A stretch of 64,000 bases of DNA from Gemmiger sp. An194 (lineage in GTDB: Bacteria > Bacillota > Clostridia > Oscillospirales > Ruminococcaceae). Location of the stretch: NCBI RefSeq assembly GCF_002160145.1, contig NZ_NFKA01000013.1, forward strand, positions 1 through 64,000, given 5' to 3'. The translations under genes were made by a program, and so were the position numbers. Of this stretch, positions 1 through 7,330 are shown one piece after another (position 1 is the stretch's first letter; each line of letters opens with the position of its first letter). The notes beneath the pieces are model-generated. The model was given only the letters and a program-made list of their open reading frames with translations, ran no database searches and was not told where the DNA came from.

Positions 1-67
1 GTTCAAGCTTCGATATTGTTCAATTTTCAAGGTCCTGTGCCGCTCTCCCTCGCGGGACAGCTTGTTT
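1..67 (-). other. Leader of an rRNA operon lying left of the window
   Basis: Read on the minus strand this stretch contains CCTTGAAAATTGAACAAT, the kind of sequence found in Firmicutes 16S rRNA leaders and spacers. It lies just downstream of two strong promoters that point out of the window. The rRNA genes themselves are not present, so the assignment is an inference from promoter arrangement and leader sequence. Confidence 0.6.
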
Positions 68-96
68 ATTATATCTCACCAAGTTCTTGTTGTCAA
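68..96 (-). promoter_or_regulatory. Strong sigma-A promoter, proximal of a tandem pair (rrn-like)
   Basis: On the minus strand a perfect -35 TTGACA (91-96) and a perfect -10 TATAAT (68-73) are separated by 17 bases. A consensus promoter followed by AAACAAGCTGTC and a GC-rich leader is typical of stable RNA operons. It fires to the left, out of the window. Confidence 0.8.
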
Positions 97-162
97 GCAC
101 TTTTTTGAAATATTTTTTCAAGCTCTTCCGAGCGGCTCGCTGTCTCTCGCGACAGCTTGATT

Positions 163-191
163 ATAATACCACACCACCGGCCACATGTCAA
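163..191 (-). promoter_or_regulatory. Strong sigma-A promoter, distal of a tandem pair (rrn-like)
   Basis: On the minus strand -35 TTGACA (186-191) and -10 TATTAT (163-168) are 17 bases apart. The sequence after this -10 (AATCAAGCTGTCGCG) closely resembles that after the proximal promoter (AAACAAGCTGTCCCG), so the two look like a duplicated P1/P2 unit about 95 bp apart. Confidence 0.75.
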
Positions 192-368
192 CACCTTTTT
201 CAATTTTCTTTCTGTTTTTTCGTATAGGCTCATTTCTTCTGCATATAATTGTATTATAATATATAGCGCCTTTTTCGACTTACTTTATGATTCCCCCTTT
301 ATCTCATACAGAAAAGTTTTTCATCTTTTTTGGCAAAAAGCCTTTTCAAAGCCTTGAAAATATGATAA

Positions 369-374
369 TATAAT
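369..374 (+). promoter_or_regulatory. -10 box of the tRNA-Arg promoter
   Basis: TATAAT lies 19 bases before the mature tRNA 5' end. The best -35 candidates (TTTCAA at 345-350, 18-base spacer) are poor, so only the -10 is supported. The AT-rich stretch 192-368 between the divergent promoters holds no gene I can support. Confidence 0.45.
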
Positions 375-392
375 TTCTGCACCAATTGATGT

Positions 393-469
393 GCGCTCGT
401 GGCGCAGCTGGATAGCGCGTTAGACTCCGACTCTAAAGGCCGTGGGTTCGAATCCCGCCGGGCGCACCA
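393..469 (+). tRNA. tRNA-Arg (anticodon CCG)
   Basis: The cloverleaf folds with acceptor GCGCTCG/CGGGCGC (one G-U pair), D stem GCGC/GCGC, anticodon stem TTAGA/TCTAA around the loop CTCCGAC, and a TTCGAAT T-loop. The anticodon is CCG, which reads CGG (Arg). Discriminator A is followed by an encoded CCA. A perfect rho-independent terminator follows directly, so this is a single-tRNA transcription unit. Confidence 0.95.
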
Positions 470-470
470 A

Positions 471-502
471 AAACCCCGAATGCGATCGCATTCGGGGTTT
501 TT
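471..502 (+). terminator. Terminator of tRNA-Arg
   Basis: A 24-base perfect palindrome (474-497, arms CCCCGAATGCGA/TCGCATTCGGGG) is preceded by A's and followed by TTTTTA. It ends the tRNA transcript. Confidence 0.9.
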
Positions 503-605
503 ACTTATTCGCTATTCACTCTTCACTTTTCACTCACTTCTACTGCCTGCCCGGGTTTTTGGGAAGAGAATCAGTAATCGTGAAGAAATACTGTTTCAAT
601 GTTCC

Positions 606-644
606 AAAGGCTGCTGCATTTCCGAAAGAAATGCAGCAGCCTTT
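606..644. repeat. 39-bp hairpin repeat, left of the insertion sequence
   Basis: Arms of 17 bp (AAAGGCTGCTGCATTTC and its complement) enclose the loop CGAAA. An identical copy, in the same orientation including the asymmetric loop, lies at 2207-2245 on the other side of the transposase. Because the loop is not inverted, the pair is a direct repeat. It may be a target duplication of a terminator hairpin or a hairpin carried by the element. Confidence 0.8.
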
Positions 645-2206
645 CAGCTTGTAGAAAAACCTGCTGTGACAATCAAGCCAGAGCGGGTTTTTTGCATGAA
701 AAGTAAAAGAACAGAGAAAAAGGAAGAAGATTTCCTCTCCATCTTGTTGGTTTGCGGAGATCCAACCCTGGATGGGTGGCGTTCCATTTCCAGATGGCCA
801 GCTTTTTCAGATTCATGGCAGCAAATTTAAGCTTCACCCAGTTTGTCACCTGAGCCAAGCCTCTGTACTGTGTGTAACGCATCCCGTGCTTTTCCTTCGC
901 ATCGGCAAACACACGCTCAATCTTCTCTTTTCGCAGCCGGTACAGCTCTTTGTACACCGCCATGTGCCGGATATGCTCTGCCATCTCCACGTAGTCCTGC
1001 CAGACATGGCGCAGCACAGTTTTCTCGCACTTGGCGTTTTCGGTGCACATTCCTCTGGTGGGACAAATTTTGCAAAGATAGGCGCGGCTTTTGTATTCCC
1101 GGTAACCGTCCCGGTTTGTGGTGGAATAATGCAGTGCGTGGTATTCGGGGCAGATCACATCGTCAAAGTATTCGTCATACACATAGGCCCACCAGGGATG
1201 GCTGTTCTCTTTGGTTTTGGGTCTGGTATAGCAGGTGGAAAGAACGCGGCCGCTCTCAAAAATTCTCTTGCAGATCCAGGGTGTTTTGTAGGCGCTGTCC
1301 GCCACCACTGTTTTGTGTTCGGGATGGTACTTGCATAGTTCGTCATAGAGGGAATCAAAAGCTACGCTGTCGTGGACATTGCCGGGAGTGACGTGAACAC
1401 CAAGGATAAAATTGTGCTTGTCGCAAGCCGTGTGCGCTTCGTAGGCAAAGCATTTTTTGTGTTCCCCCTTGTGGAACACGCCGCTTTCCGGGTCGGTGGT
1501 GGATACCACTGTTTCCTTCTCTTGGGGCGGCTTTTTGTCGCTGTCATCCGAAAAAGGCTTTTTCCCGTGTTCTTCCCGGTCTTTGTTTACCTCGTCAAAC
1601 AGCTCTTTCGTATACCGTTTTGCCTGTTTGGGAACTGCCTTTTTGGCCTGCTTTTTCAGATTGGCACTTGCCTTAATATGTGTTCCGTCCACAAAAATTG
1701 CTTCCGCGTCCAGATATCCTTCCTCTGCTGCGGCTTTCAGCACCCAGCGGAACACATACTCCACCGTGGCGTGGTTAAACCGGTGCTTAAAGTTGTAGCT
1801 CACTGTGGAAAAGTGCGGCACTGCTTCATTCAGCGGATATCCAATGAACCAACGGTATGCCAGATTCATGCTCACTTCTTCCAAGGTTCGGCGCAGCGAA
1901 GAAATGCCGTAAATATGCTGGATTAGTACGATCTTAAACAGCACCACTGGGTCGACGCTCGGTCGCCCATTGTCTTCGCAGTACAGATCTTCTACAAATT
2001 CGTAGATCTTCTTGAAATCGATGGCTGAATCGATCTTCCGCAGCAAGTGATCCTGTGGGACCATATTTTCCAAACTTACAAATTCCAGCTGTCCTCGATT
2101 TTCTGCGTTCTTTACCAGCATTTTTATCCCCCCACACTATTATACCGCTTTCTTTTCCTCAATACGAGAAAAAGGCCACCTTTCGGTGACCTTTTTCGAC
2201 AGGCTG
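645..2206 (-). mobile_element. IS1182-family-like insertion sequence, apparently intact
   Basis: The element holds one full-length transposase. Its inner ends form an imperfect inverted repeat: CAGCTTGTAGAAAAA at 645-659 on the plus strand against CAGCCTGTCGAAAAA read on the minus strand from 2206, 13 of 15 identical. The 39-bp hairpins outside these ends are direct repeats. A second hairpin (2170-2196, AAAAAGGCCACC/GGTGACCTTTTT) lies inside the right end, upstream of the transposase. The boundaries are inferred from these repeats. Confidence 0.65.
673..2121 (-). CDS. IS1182-family transposase
   Basis: The 482-residue protein is a DDE transposase of the IS1182 type that would cut and join the element's ends. 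The N-terminal 120 residues match the DUF772 DNA-binding region (VDPVVLFKIVLIQHIYGI). The acidic triad is visible as D145 (FVDGTHIKA), D275 (VVADSAYKT) and E402 (RKEKIERVFADAKEKHG). A Cys cluster at about 350-365 (CKICPTRGMC) is usual for the family. The start ATG at 2121 follows a GGGGGG-rich site at 2128-2133 and a TATAAT -10 at 2139-2144 on the same strand. No stop or frameshift interrupts it, so it is probably active. No accessory genes are present. Confidence 0.9.
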   Translation of the reverse strand: MLVKNAENRGQLEFVSLENMVPQDHLLRKIDSAIDFKKIYEFVEDLYCEDNGRPSVDPVVLFKIVLIQHIYGISSLRRTLEEVSMNLAYRWFIGYPLNEAVPHFSTVSYNFKHRFNHATVEYVFRWVLKAAAEEGYLDAEAIFVDGTHIKASANLKKQAKKAVPKQAKRYTKELFDEVNKDREEHGKKPFSDDSDKKPPQEKETVVSTTDPESGVFHKGEHKKCFAYEAHTACDKHNFILGVHVTPGNVHDSVAFDSLYDELCKYHPEHKTVVADSAYKTPWICKRIFESGRVLSTCYTRPKTKENSHPWWAYVYDEYFDDVICPEYHALHYSTTNRDGYREYKSRAYLCKICPTRGMCTENAKCEKTVLRHVWQDYVEMAEHIRHMAVYKELYRLRKEKIERVFADAKEKHGMRYTQYRGLAQVTNWVKLKFAAMNLKKLAIWKWNATHPGLDLRKPTRWRGNLLPFSLFFYFSCKKPALA

Positions 2207-2245
2207 AAAGGCTGCTGCATTTCCGAAAGAAATGCAGCAGCCTTT
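2207..2245 (-). terminator. 39-bp hairpin, right copy; terminator of the MBL-fold gene
   Basis: This is identical to 606-644. On the minus strand it follows the stop codon of the downstream hydrolase gene by 9 bases. Its 17-bp stem makes a good terminator, although on the minus strand the stem is followed only by its own TTT and then CAG. It is therefore either the original host terminator against which the IS inserted or part of the element's end. Confidence 0.6.
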
Positions 2246-2254
2246 TTCTTTTTC

Positions 2255-2860
2255 CTAATTCCGCTCTGCCGGCAAATAAGTCTGCCCCGGCACGCGCTTT
2301 GCATACAGCGCCTCCAGCCGCGCAAGTACCTCATCCCGCTTGTGTGCAAAGGGTCTGCTGTGGCTGACCAGAAACCATTCCGCCTGCAGCCCCTTCAGCA
2401 CCTGCAGCTGCTGCGCCAGCAGGCTCACATTGTATACCGCCTGCCCCGCCTTAACCGCCGGATAGAGCGCATCTCCCAGAAAGGCGTAGCCGGCATACTC
2501 CATACCGATACAGCCTTTGGCATGGACGGAAGGCAGCGGGAACAGGTGCACTCCCTCCGGCAAAAACAGCTCCCGGGAAACCACGATCCCACCGCCGGCC
2601 TTTTTACAGGTGAATGCCCCTCCATAAAAGGTTTCGTATTTCACCTGCTCCAGATTCCCCATATGGTCCGGATGAAAGTGGGACAGCACCACCGTCTTCT
2701 TTCCCGGCAGTGCATTCACTTCGGCAGCCGCAGCAGGTGCAGCGCCCACATCATAGATCCAGAGCATTCCATCCGTCCGCACCAGGCCCACATCCGCCGA
2801 GAGTGGTGCTTCTGTGGCGGGAAGATGCGCGACCTGCGCGCTCAGCCATTCCCATTCCAT
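2255..2860 (-). CDS. MBL-fold metallo-hydrolase
   Basis: The 201-residue protein is a metallo-beta-lactamase-fold hydrolase, probably cytoplasmic. The metal-binding motif HFHPDH is at 61-66 (H61, H63, D65, H66), with further ligands H113 (SVHAKG), D130 (FLGDA) and H167 (VSHSRP). That is a complete binuclear zinc site. The protein is short for the superfamily and has no extra domain, so the substrate cannot be named; glyoxalase II-like or thioesterase activities are possible. It sits just downstream of the YcxB-like gene (18-base gap), so the two may share a transcript. Confidence 0.8.
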   Translation of the reverse strand: MEWEWLSAQVAHLPATEAPLSADVGLVRTDGMLWIYDVGAAPAAAAEVNALPGKKTVVLSHFHPDHMGNLEQVKYETFYGGAFTCKKAGGGIVVSRELFLPEGVHLFPLPSVHAKGCIGMEYAGYAFLGDALYPAVKAGQAVYNVSLLAQQLQVLKGLQAEWFLVSHSRPFAHKRDEVLARLEALYAKRVPGQTYLPAERN

Positions 2861-2878
2861 ACGGATTCCCTCTTTTCC

Positions 2879-3679
2879 TTATTTTATCTGTGTTTTCAGG
2901 CGCTCATAGGAGACCCGCTCCTGCAAGAACACTCGCAGCTGTTCCATCGAGCCTTCCCGCAGGTCCTTTTTCTGCAGCACAACCGCCCGCTGCCCGCATA
3001 CCGGCACCAGCAGCGCCTGGGTTTCGGCTACAAAGAAAAACTCCGGGTACTCAAAGCACTGTGCACCCACATCCGTACCATCGCTCAGCACCATTCCTTC
3101 TTCGGTAAACTCCACCTGCGCACTTTCCAGATTGGTCACTGTTCCGCGCTGGCGCACCAGCTCCCGGGCCTGTCGGTCAAAGCAGGATTCCTTCCAGTGC
3201 AGCCGCTTTCCGGCCAATGCCCAAACGCCCGCCGCCAGGCAGAGGACGCCCGGCACCAGCAGTGCTTTCAGTTCCTCAAAGGCCAGCAGCGCACCCAGGC
3301 ACAAAAAGGCACCCATGGCCAGGTTCAAGCCCGCCATCAGTCTTCTCTTTGTGCTCTTCATGGCCGCGCAGCTCATCAGAAAGCCCACAACGCTCAGCAC
3401 CAGCGGACCAGTCAGTGTTTTCGGTTCCATCACCGAGGGAACCAGCAAAAACATGCTTACAGCCCACAGCACAGCCCCCAGCACAGCTTCTCTTTTTCTG
3501 CGTTTTTTCAGCGCCTCCGGGTCCGCTTTCGGCACCCGGTTCAACCAGTCACTGAACCTCCATAAAACCGGCAGCCGCTTTCTGGATGCCAGCTGAGTGC
3601 ATCGCTCCAGTACCTGACTCAGCTGCGGAGTCAGTGCATCATCGATCAGGGTAACGCCGAATAAAAATCCAGATTCCAT
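2879..3679 (-). CDS. YcxB-like family membrane protein
   Basis: The start ATG at 3679 follows GAGGAGG, giving 266 residues; a longer in-frame reading upstream has no ribosome site. Two pairs of hydrophobic segments lie at about 70-160, flanked by basic loops (KKRRKREAV, KSTKRR). The C-terminal third (CFDRQARELVRQRGTVTNL to LRVFLQERV) has the pattern of the YcxB-like C-terminal domain, ending in the usual VVLQKKDLREGSMEQLRVFL. The family is of unknown function and occurs in many Firmicutes. The assignment rests on pattern recognition only. Confidence 0.6.
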   Translation of the reverse strand: MESGFLFGVTLIDDALTPQLSQVLERCTQLASRKRLPVLWRFSDWLNRVPKADPEALKKRRKREAVLGAVLWAVSMFLLVPSVMEPKTLTGPLVLSVVGFLMSCAAMKSTKRRLMAGLNLAMGAFLCLGALLAFEELKALLVPGVLCLAAGVWALAGKRLHWKESCFDRQARELVRQRGTVTNLESAQVEFTEEGMVLSDGTDVGAQCFEYPEFFFVAETQALLVPVCGQRAVVLQKKDLREGSMEQLRVFLQERVSYERLKTQIK

Positions 3680-3770
3680 GGCCGTTCCTCCTCTGGGCAA
3701 ACCCTTGTTTTGTCCAGCATAGCATGGCACTCTTTGGATTTCGTGAATGCTTTTTAAATTTTCCTTATGG

Positions 3771-4364
3771 TCAAAACGCCATCTGCGCCGGGGCGATCCG
3801 ATCCTCCTCGGTGAGCGGACGGAGCACCCGGCAGGGCACGCCCGCAGCCACCACACCCGCCGGGATATCCCGGGTGACCACGCTGCCCGCACCGATCACC
3901 GAGCCCTTGCCGATGGTCACTCCGCCGCACACCACCGCGTTGGCCCCGATCCACACATTCTCCTCCAGTGTAATGGGTTTGGAGGTGCTGATTCCCTGCG
4001 CCCGCTGCTCCGGGTCCAGCGCATGACCGGCACAGGCCAGACACACCCCGGGTGCAATGAATGCCCCCGCCCCAATGTGCACCGGCGAGGTATCCAAAAT
4101 CACGCAGTTGTAGTTGATCACGGCCAGGCCGTGGGTGTGGATATTAAAGCCGTAATCACACCGGAAGGACGGCTCAATAAAGGTGAGCGGATGACAGGTC
4201 CCCAGCAGCCGCCGCAAAAGCTCTGCCCGCACCTGTGTGTCTGGCGGAGTCTGGTTGTATTCCCAGCACAACTTCTGCGCTTTCTGCTTCAGCTCTCCCG
4301 GAATCGCCCGATTCTGACCTGCATAGCCTTGTTCACTTTTCAGATACTCCTCGATCCTGTTCAT
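3771..4364 (-). CDS. Sugar O-acetyltransferase (maltose acetyltransferase/NodL type)
   Basis: The 197-residue protein has an N-terminal maltose-acetyltransferase cap (about 1-55, YLKSEQGYAG...LCWEYN) followed by a left-handed beta-helix of hexapeptide repeats (about 70-185). It carries the catalytic-loop signature (ACAGHALDPEQRAQG, with H114 as the likely base) and the C-terminal VTIGKGSVIGAGSVVTRDIPAG. This is the standard length and order of Maa/LacA/NodL enzymes, which move acetyl from acetyl-CoA to a sugar hydroxyl. The true sugar is unknown. Confidence 0.88.
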   Translation of the reverse strand: MNRIEEYLKSEQGYAGQNRAIPGELKQKAQKLCWEYNQTPPDTQVRAELLRRLLGTCHPLTFIEPSFRCDYGFNIHTHGLAVINYNCVILDTSPVHIGAGAFIAPGVCLACAGHALDPEQRAQGISTSKPITLEENVWIGANAVVCGGVTIGKGSVIGAGSVVTRDIPAGVVAAGVPCRVLRPLTEEDRIAPAQMAF

Positions 4365-4471
4365 TTATTTTTCCCTTTCTTTTTGGCCTTTCGTGTATTC
4401 TCTATCATATCACCGGAACAAGCTTTCGCCAAATCCCGCAGTTCGGTCTTTTCGGACGGGGTGTTTTTTGT

Positions 4472-4477
4472 TATACT
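4472..4477 (+). promoter_or_regulatory. -10 box before the NusG-II gene
   Basis: TATACT lies 61 bases before the start codon. At 17 bases upstream only TTTTCG (4449-4454) is present, so the -35 is weak. Confidence 0.45.
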
Positions 4478-4538
4478 AAATGTGTCTGCCCATCCGGGGC
4501 AGGCAATTTCCAAGACCGACGAGAGGAGCTTTACTCCC

Positions 4539-4886
4539 ATGCGTTCCAAAAAAATCTGGATCAATGTGATTTTCGCGGTGGTGCTGCTGGCCATCGCTGG
4601 GGTGCTGTTCTGGATGAACAGCGGCCGCGGAGCGGGCGGTGTGGCAGAACTCACCTATGGGGATGACAACACCGTAATGGAAATCCCTCTGAACAAGGAT
4701 GCTCAATACGACATCGACACCGGCTACTACACCATCCACCTGAAGGTGGAGGATGGCCGCATCGCTTTTGTGGACTCTCCCTGCCCGGACCACAAGTGCG
4801 AGGGCTTCGGCTGGCTGAGCCGGGAGGATGACTGGGCCGCCTGTCTGCCCGCCCGGGCTACTTTGATCGTACTCAGCGAAAACTGA
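4539..4886 (+). CDS. NusG domain II-containing protein
   Basis: The 115-residue protein has one N-terminal membrane segment (about 6-26) and an extracytoplasmic NusG_II/DUF1312 domain. Typical features are the middle Asp/Gly-rich strands and a C-terminal Cys-bearing core SPCPDHKCEGFGWL...CLPARATLIV. ATG at 4539 follows GAGAGGAG; longer upstream reading frames overlap the divergent gene and lack a ribosome site. The domain is related to an insert of some NusG proteins, but the role of stand-alone forms is unknown. In other Firmicutes such proteins accompany membrane redox or isoprenoid genes; here it is alone and followed by a terminator. Confidence 0.8.
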   Translation: MRSKKIWINVIFAVVLLAIAGVLFWMNSGRGAGGVAELTYGDDNTVMEIPLNKDAQYDIDTGYYTIHLKVEDGRIAFVDSPCPDHKCEGFGWLSREDDWAACLPARATLIVLSEN

Positions 4887-4896
4887 GCAGTATCCA

Positions 4897-4930
4897 ATCC
4901 CCTTTGCCTCCGGCGAAGGGGACATTTTTT
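4897..4930 (+). terminator. Terminator of the NusG-II gene
   Basis: The stem TCCCCTTTGCC/GGCGAAGGGGA is followed by a seven-T run at 4924-4930. Confidence 0.8.
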
Positions 4931-4943
4931 TGCCCAAGATGTG

Positions 4944-4981
4944 ATATTCTACCCTGATTGTGTAAAATCCGGGTAGAATAT
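4944..4981. promoter_or_regulatory. 11-bp inverted repeat upstream of the Na/Pi transporter promoter
   Basis: ATATTCTACCC (4944-4954) and GGGTAGAATAT (4971-4981) form a perfect inverted repeat with a 16-base spacer. It lies 35 bases upstream of the TATAAT of the transporter gene. It could be an operator or a hairpin; nothing in the sequence identifies a binding protein. Confidence 0.4.
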
Positions 4982-5013
4982 TTCGCTTTTTCCGGCCCGA
5001 ACCGACAAAAAAA

Positions 5014-5022
5014 TGGTATAAT
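5014..5022 (+). promoter_or_regulatory. Extended -10 promoter of the Na/Pi cotransporter
   Basis: TGGTATAAT (TATAAT at 5017-5022) is an extended -10 element. No good -35 is seen 17 bases upstream, as is usual for extended -10 promoters. Transcription would start about 40 bases before the start codon. Confidence 0.55.
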
Positions 5023-5068
5023 GGGCAATGGTATACACACATCACAAATATTCAGGAGTCTGTGTTCT

Positions 5069-6838
5069 ATGACCATTTTCAATGTGATCAATCTGGCCGG
5101 CGGCATCGCGCTGTTTTTATACGGCATGTCCATCATGGGCGCCGGCCTGGAAAAACTGGCCGGCGGCAAGCTGGAAGGCGTTCTGCAGCGGCTCACCCGC
5201 TCGGTCCCCCGGGCAGTGCTGCTGGGCGCGGTAATCACCGGCCTGATTCAATCTTCGGCCGGTACCACCGTCATCTGCGTAGGCCTGGTCAACTCCGGCA
5301 TCTTCACCCTGCCCCAGGCCATCGGCGTGATCATGGGCGCCAACATCGGCACCACCGTCACCGGCCAGCTGATCCGCCTTTCGGATATTTCCGGCGGTGG
5401 CTGGCTGCTCACCATGCTCAAGCCCAGCACCTTCAGCCCGCTAGTGGCCTTTGCGGGCGCGATTCTGTTCGTGTTCTTCAAGGCGCCCAAAAAGCGCAAC
5501 ATCGGCCAGATCATGATGGGCTTCGGTATCCTGTTCACCGGCATGTTCACCATGGAGGCCGCAGTGGCCCCCTTGAAAGACAGTCCCTTCTTCGTACAGC
5601 TGTTCTCCAGCCTGCAGAACCCCATTCTGGGCGTGCTGGCCGGTGCACTGGTCACGGTGGCCATTCAGTCCTCCTCGGCCAGCGTTGGCATCCTGCAGGC
5701 ACTGTCCACCACCGGCGCCATCACCTGGGGCAGCGCTATCCCCATCATTCTGGGCCAGAACATCGGCACCTGCTCCACCCCGCTGATTGCTTCCATCGGC
5801 GCCTCCACCGGCGCCAAGCGCAGTGCCATCGTGCACCTTTACTTCAACGTGATCGGCACCACCGTTTTTCTGGTAGGCGTCTACGGTCTGAAGGCCGTGG
5901 GCCTGTTCCCCTTCTGGGATCAGGTGATGAACAAGGGCGACATCGCCAATTTCCACACCCTGTTCAACGTGCTGGTCACCCTGATGTTCATGCCCTTCAC
6001 CCGGGCGCTGGCCTGGCTGGCAGAAAAGACGATTCCCGAGCGGGCTGAGGATGCCCAGGATCTGTCGCTGCCGGTGCTGGACGAGCGCCTGTTCACCAGC
6101 CCCGCCGTTGCCCTGCAGCAGGCCCGGGCCGCGGTGGAGAAGATGGGCAGCCGCGCCTCCACCAACTTCTGCAAAGCCTTCGGCCAGCTGGAGCACTATA
6201 ACGATGAGGTAACTCAGAACATTCAGACCCGCGAAGACCTGCTGGATAAGATGGAGGTTTCCATCTCCGACTATCTGGTGAAGATCGGCGACCGGGAGCT
6301 GACCGAAAACGAAAACCGCCAGATCACCGAGCTGCTCAAGCTGATCGGTGAATACGAGCGGATCGGCGATTATTCCATCAACATTCTGGAATGCGCCCAA
6401 CGGGTGCAGGACCGGGAGCTGCACTTCTCCTCCGCTGCCAGGCAGGAGCTGGAGCTGCTGTACCGGGCAGTGAAAGAGATCCTGCAGCTGACTGCCGGGG
6501 CCTTTTCCGGCGCGGACCTGGCCAAGGCCCAGCAGGTAGAGCCGCTGGAGGAAACCGTGGACCAGATCTGCTTTGCCATGCGGGAACGTCATATCCTGCG
6601 GCTGAAAGCCGGCCGGTGCGAGCTGGAGGCCGGCATCGTGTTCCTGGACATCATCACCAACGCGGAACGCGTATCCGATCACTGCTCCAACATCGCCGGC
6701 CGTCTGGTGGGCAATGAGCTGGATGTGGATGCCCACGCCCGCAAGCAGGCCCTGCATGCCGGAGTCAACCCGGAATACAACCAGCTGCTGGAGGAATACC
6801 GGCAGAAATATCTGGAGCTTCTGCCCCAGATGGCCTGA
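5069..6838 (+). CDS. Na/Pi cotransporter family protein with C-terminal PhoU-like domain
   Basis: The 589-residue protein is a sodium-phosphate cotransporter II-type carrier in the cytoplasmic membrane. Two inverted repeats each carry the family QSS signature (GLIQSSAGTT near 60 and VAIQSSSASV near 200), with membrane segments to about residue 320. Residues about 360-580 form a helical PhoU-like domain. ATG at 5069 follows AGGAG and opens a hydrophobic segment (LAGGIALFLYG); a longer frame upstream lacks a ribosome site. It likely imports phosphate, but bacterial members with PhoU tails are poorly tested and some may export other anions. It is monocistronic, between terminators. Confidence 0.88.
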   Translation: MTIFNVINLAGGIALFLYGMSIMGAGLEKLAGGKLEGVLQRLTRSVPRAVLLGAVITGLIQSSAGTTVICVGLVNSGIFTLPQAIGVIMGANIGTTVTGQLIRLSDISGGGWLLTMLKPSTFSPLVAFAGAILFVFFKAPKKRNIGQIMMGFGILFTGMFTMEAAVAPLKDSPFFVQLFSSLQNPILGVLAGALVTVAIQSSSASVGILQALSTTGAITWGSAIPIILGQNIGTCSTPLIASIGASTGAKRSAIVHLYFNVIGTTVFLVGVYGLKAVGLFPFWDQVMNKGDIANFHTLFNVLVTLMFMPFTRALAWLAEKTIPERAEDAQDLSLPVLDERLFTSPAVALQQARAAVEKMGSRASTNFCKAFGQLEHYNDEVTQNIQTREDLLDKMEVSISDYLVKIGDRELTENENRQITELLKLIGEYERIGDYSINILECAQRVQDRELHFSSAARQELELLYRAVKEILQLTAGAFSGADLAKAQQVEPLEETVDQICFAMRERHILRLKAGRCELEAGIVFLDIITNAERVSDHCSNIAGRLVGNELDVDAHARKQALHAGVNPEYNQLLEEYRQKYLELLPQMA

Positions 6839-6867
6839 TTTCTCCTTGCGTTTTGAACCTATCCTTC

Positions 6868-6895
6868 GCCCCATGCCGCATGCATGGGGCTTTTT
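6868..6895 (+). terminator. Terminator after the Na/Pi transporter
   Basis: The stem GCCCCATGC/GCATGGGGC (6868-6890) is followed by TTTTTG. Confidence 0.8.
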
Positions 6896-6928
6896 GTTTG
6901 CCCGGGCAAAAAATTTTGCGTCAATCTC

Positions 6929-6934
6929 TTGACA
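6929..6934 (+). promoter_or_regulatory. -35 box of the feo operon promoter
   Basis: TTGACA is a consensus -35. The -10 is not obvious: TAACCT lies at 17 bases (6952-6957) and TTGTAT at 22. Either choice puts the -10 on or beside the first palindromic operator, so a bound repressor would block the promoter. Confidence 0.5.
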
Positions 6935-6939
6935 AACCT

Positions 6940-6955
6940 GTTAGGCAGTGCTAAC
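6940..6955. promoter_or_regulatory. Metalloregulator operator 1 (GTTAG-N6-CTAAC)
   Basis: GTTAG, six bases, CTAAC: a perfect 5-bp palindrome just downstream of the feo -35. Its outline (TTAG...CTAA) matches DtxR/IdeR/MntR-family operators, which bind when Fe(II) or Mn(II) is plentiful. A second copy lies 27 bp away centre to centre and a third precedes feoB. The regulator gene is not in the window. Confidence 0.6.
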
Positions 6956-6966
6956 CTTGTATTGCA

Positions 6967-6982
6967 GTTAGCAGAGTCTAAC
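6967..6982. promoter_or_regulatory. Metalloregulator operator 2 (GTTAG-N6-CTAAC)
   Basis: This is a second perfect GTTAG...CTAAC palindrome with a different six-base core (CAGAGT). It lies between the promoter and feoA1, consistent with a double operator that represses the iron-uptake operon. Confidence 0.6.
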
Positions 6983-7038
6983 TCCGAGAGAGCTTCTGCA
7001 CCCGCAGCGGGTGCAATCCATAAAGGAAAGGATGCGTT

Positions 7039-7251
7039 ATGATGCCCATCTCTATGGCGACGGCCGGTCAATCCTACGTGGTCCGGCGGCTCAGCGGCAA
7101 TTCCGAGGTACGCGCCCATCTGCGGGCGCTGGGTTTCCATGAGGGAGTCAGCGTTACGCTGATCAACCAGCTCCAGGGGGATGTGATCGTCCATGTGAAG
7201 GACGCCCGCATCGCCATCAACCAGGAACAGGCCCTGCACATCTATGTGTAA
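7039..7251 (+). CDS. feoA: FeoA family protein (first copy)
   Basis: The 70-residue protein is an SH3-like FeoA domain, a cytoplasmic partner of the FeoB ferrous iron transporter. It shows the family pattern of an opening strand (SYVVRRLSGNSEVRAHLRALGFHEG), a middle VTLINQLQGDVIVHV and a closing DARIAINQEQALHIYV. ATG at 7039 follows AAAGGAAAGG. It starts the operon, downstream of two operator palindromes, with a second feoA 79 bases on. Two FeoA proteins with one FeoB is common in Clostridia. Confidence 0.93.
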   Translation: MMPISMATAGQSYVVRRLSGNSEVRAHLRALGFHEGVSVTLINQLQGDVIVHVKDARIAINQEQALHIYV

Positions 7252-7330
7252 ACGGCGGCGGGCCTTTGCCCGGCTGTTCACAATACGCCGGCTGCCTTGG
7301 CGGCCGGAGCTTTGAGGAGGAGAATTGAGC

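Noticed and set aside
399-830. 143-residue frame running through tRNA-Arg and the IS end
   Set aside because: Its start lies inside the tRNA and it crosses a terminator and the IS boundary; no coding signal.
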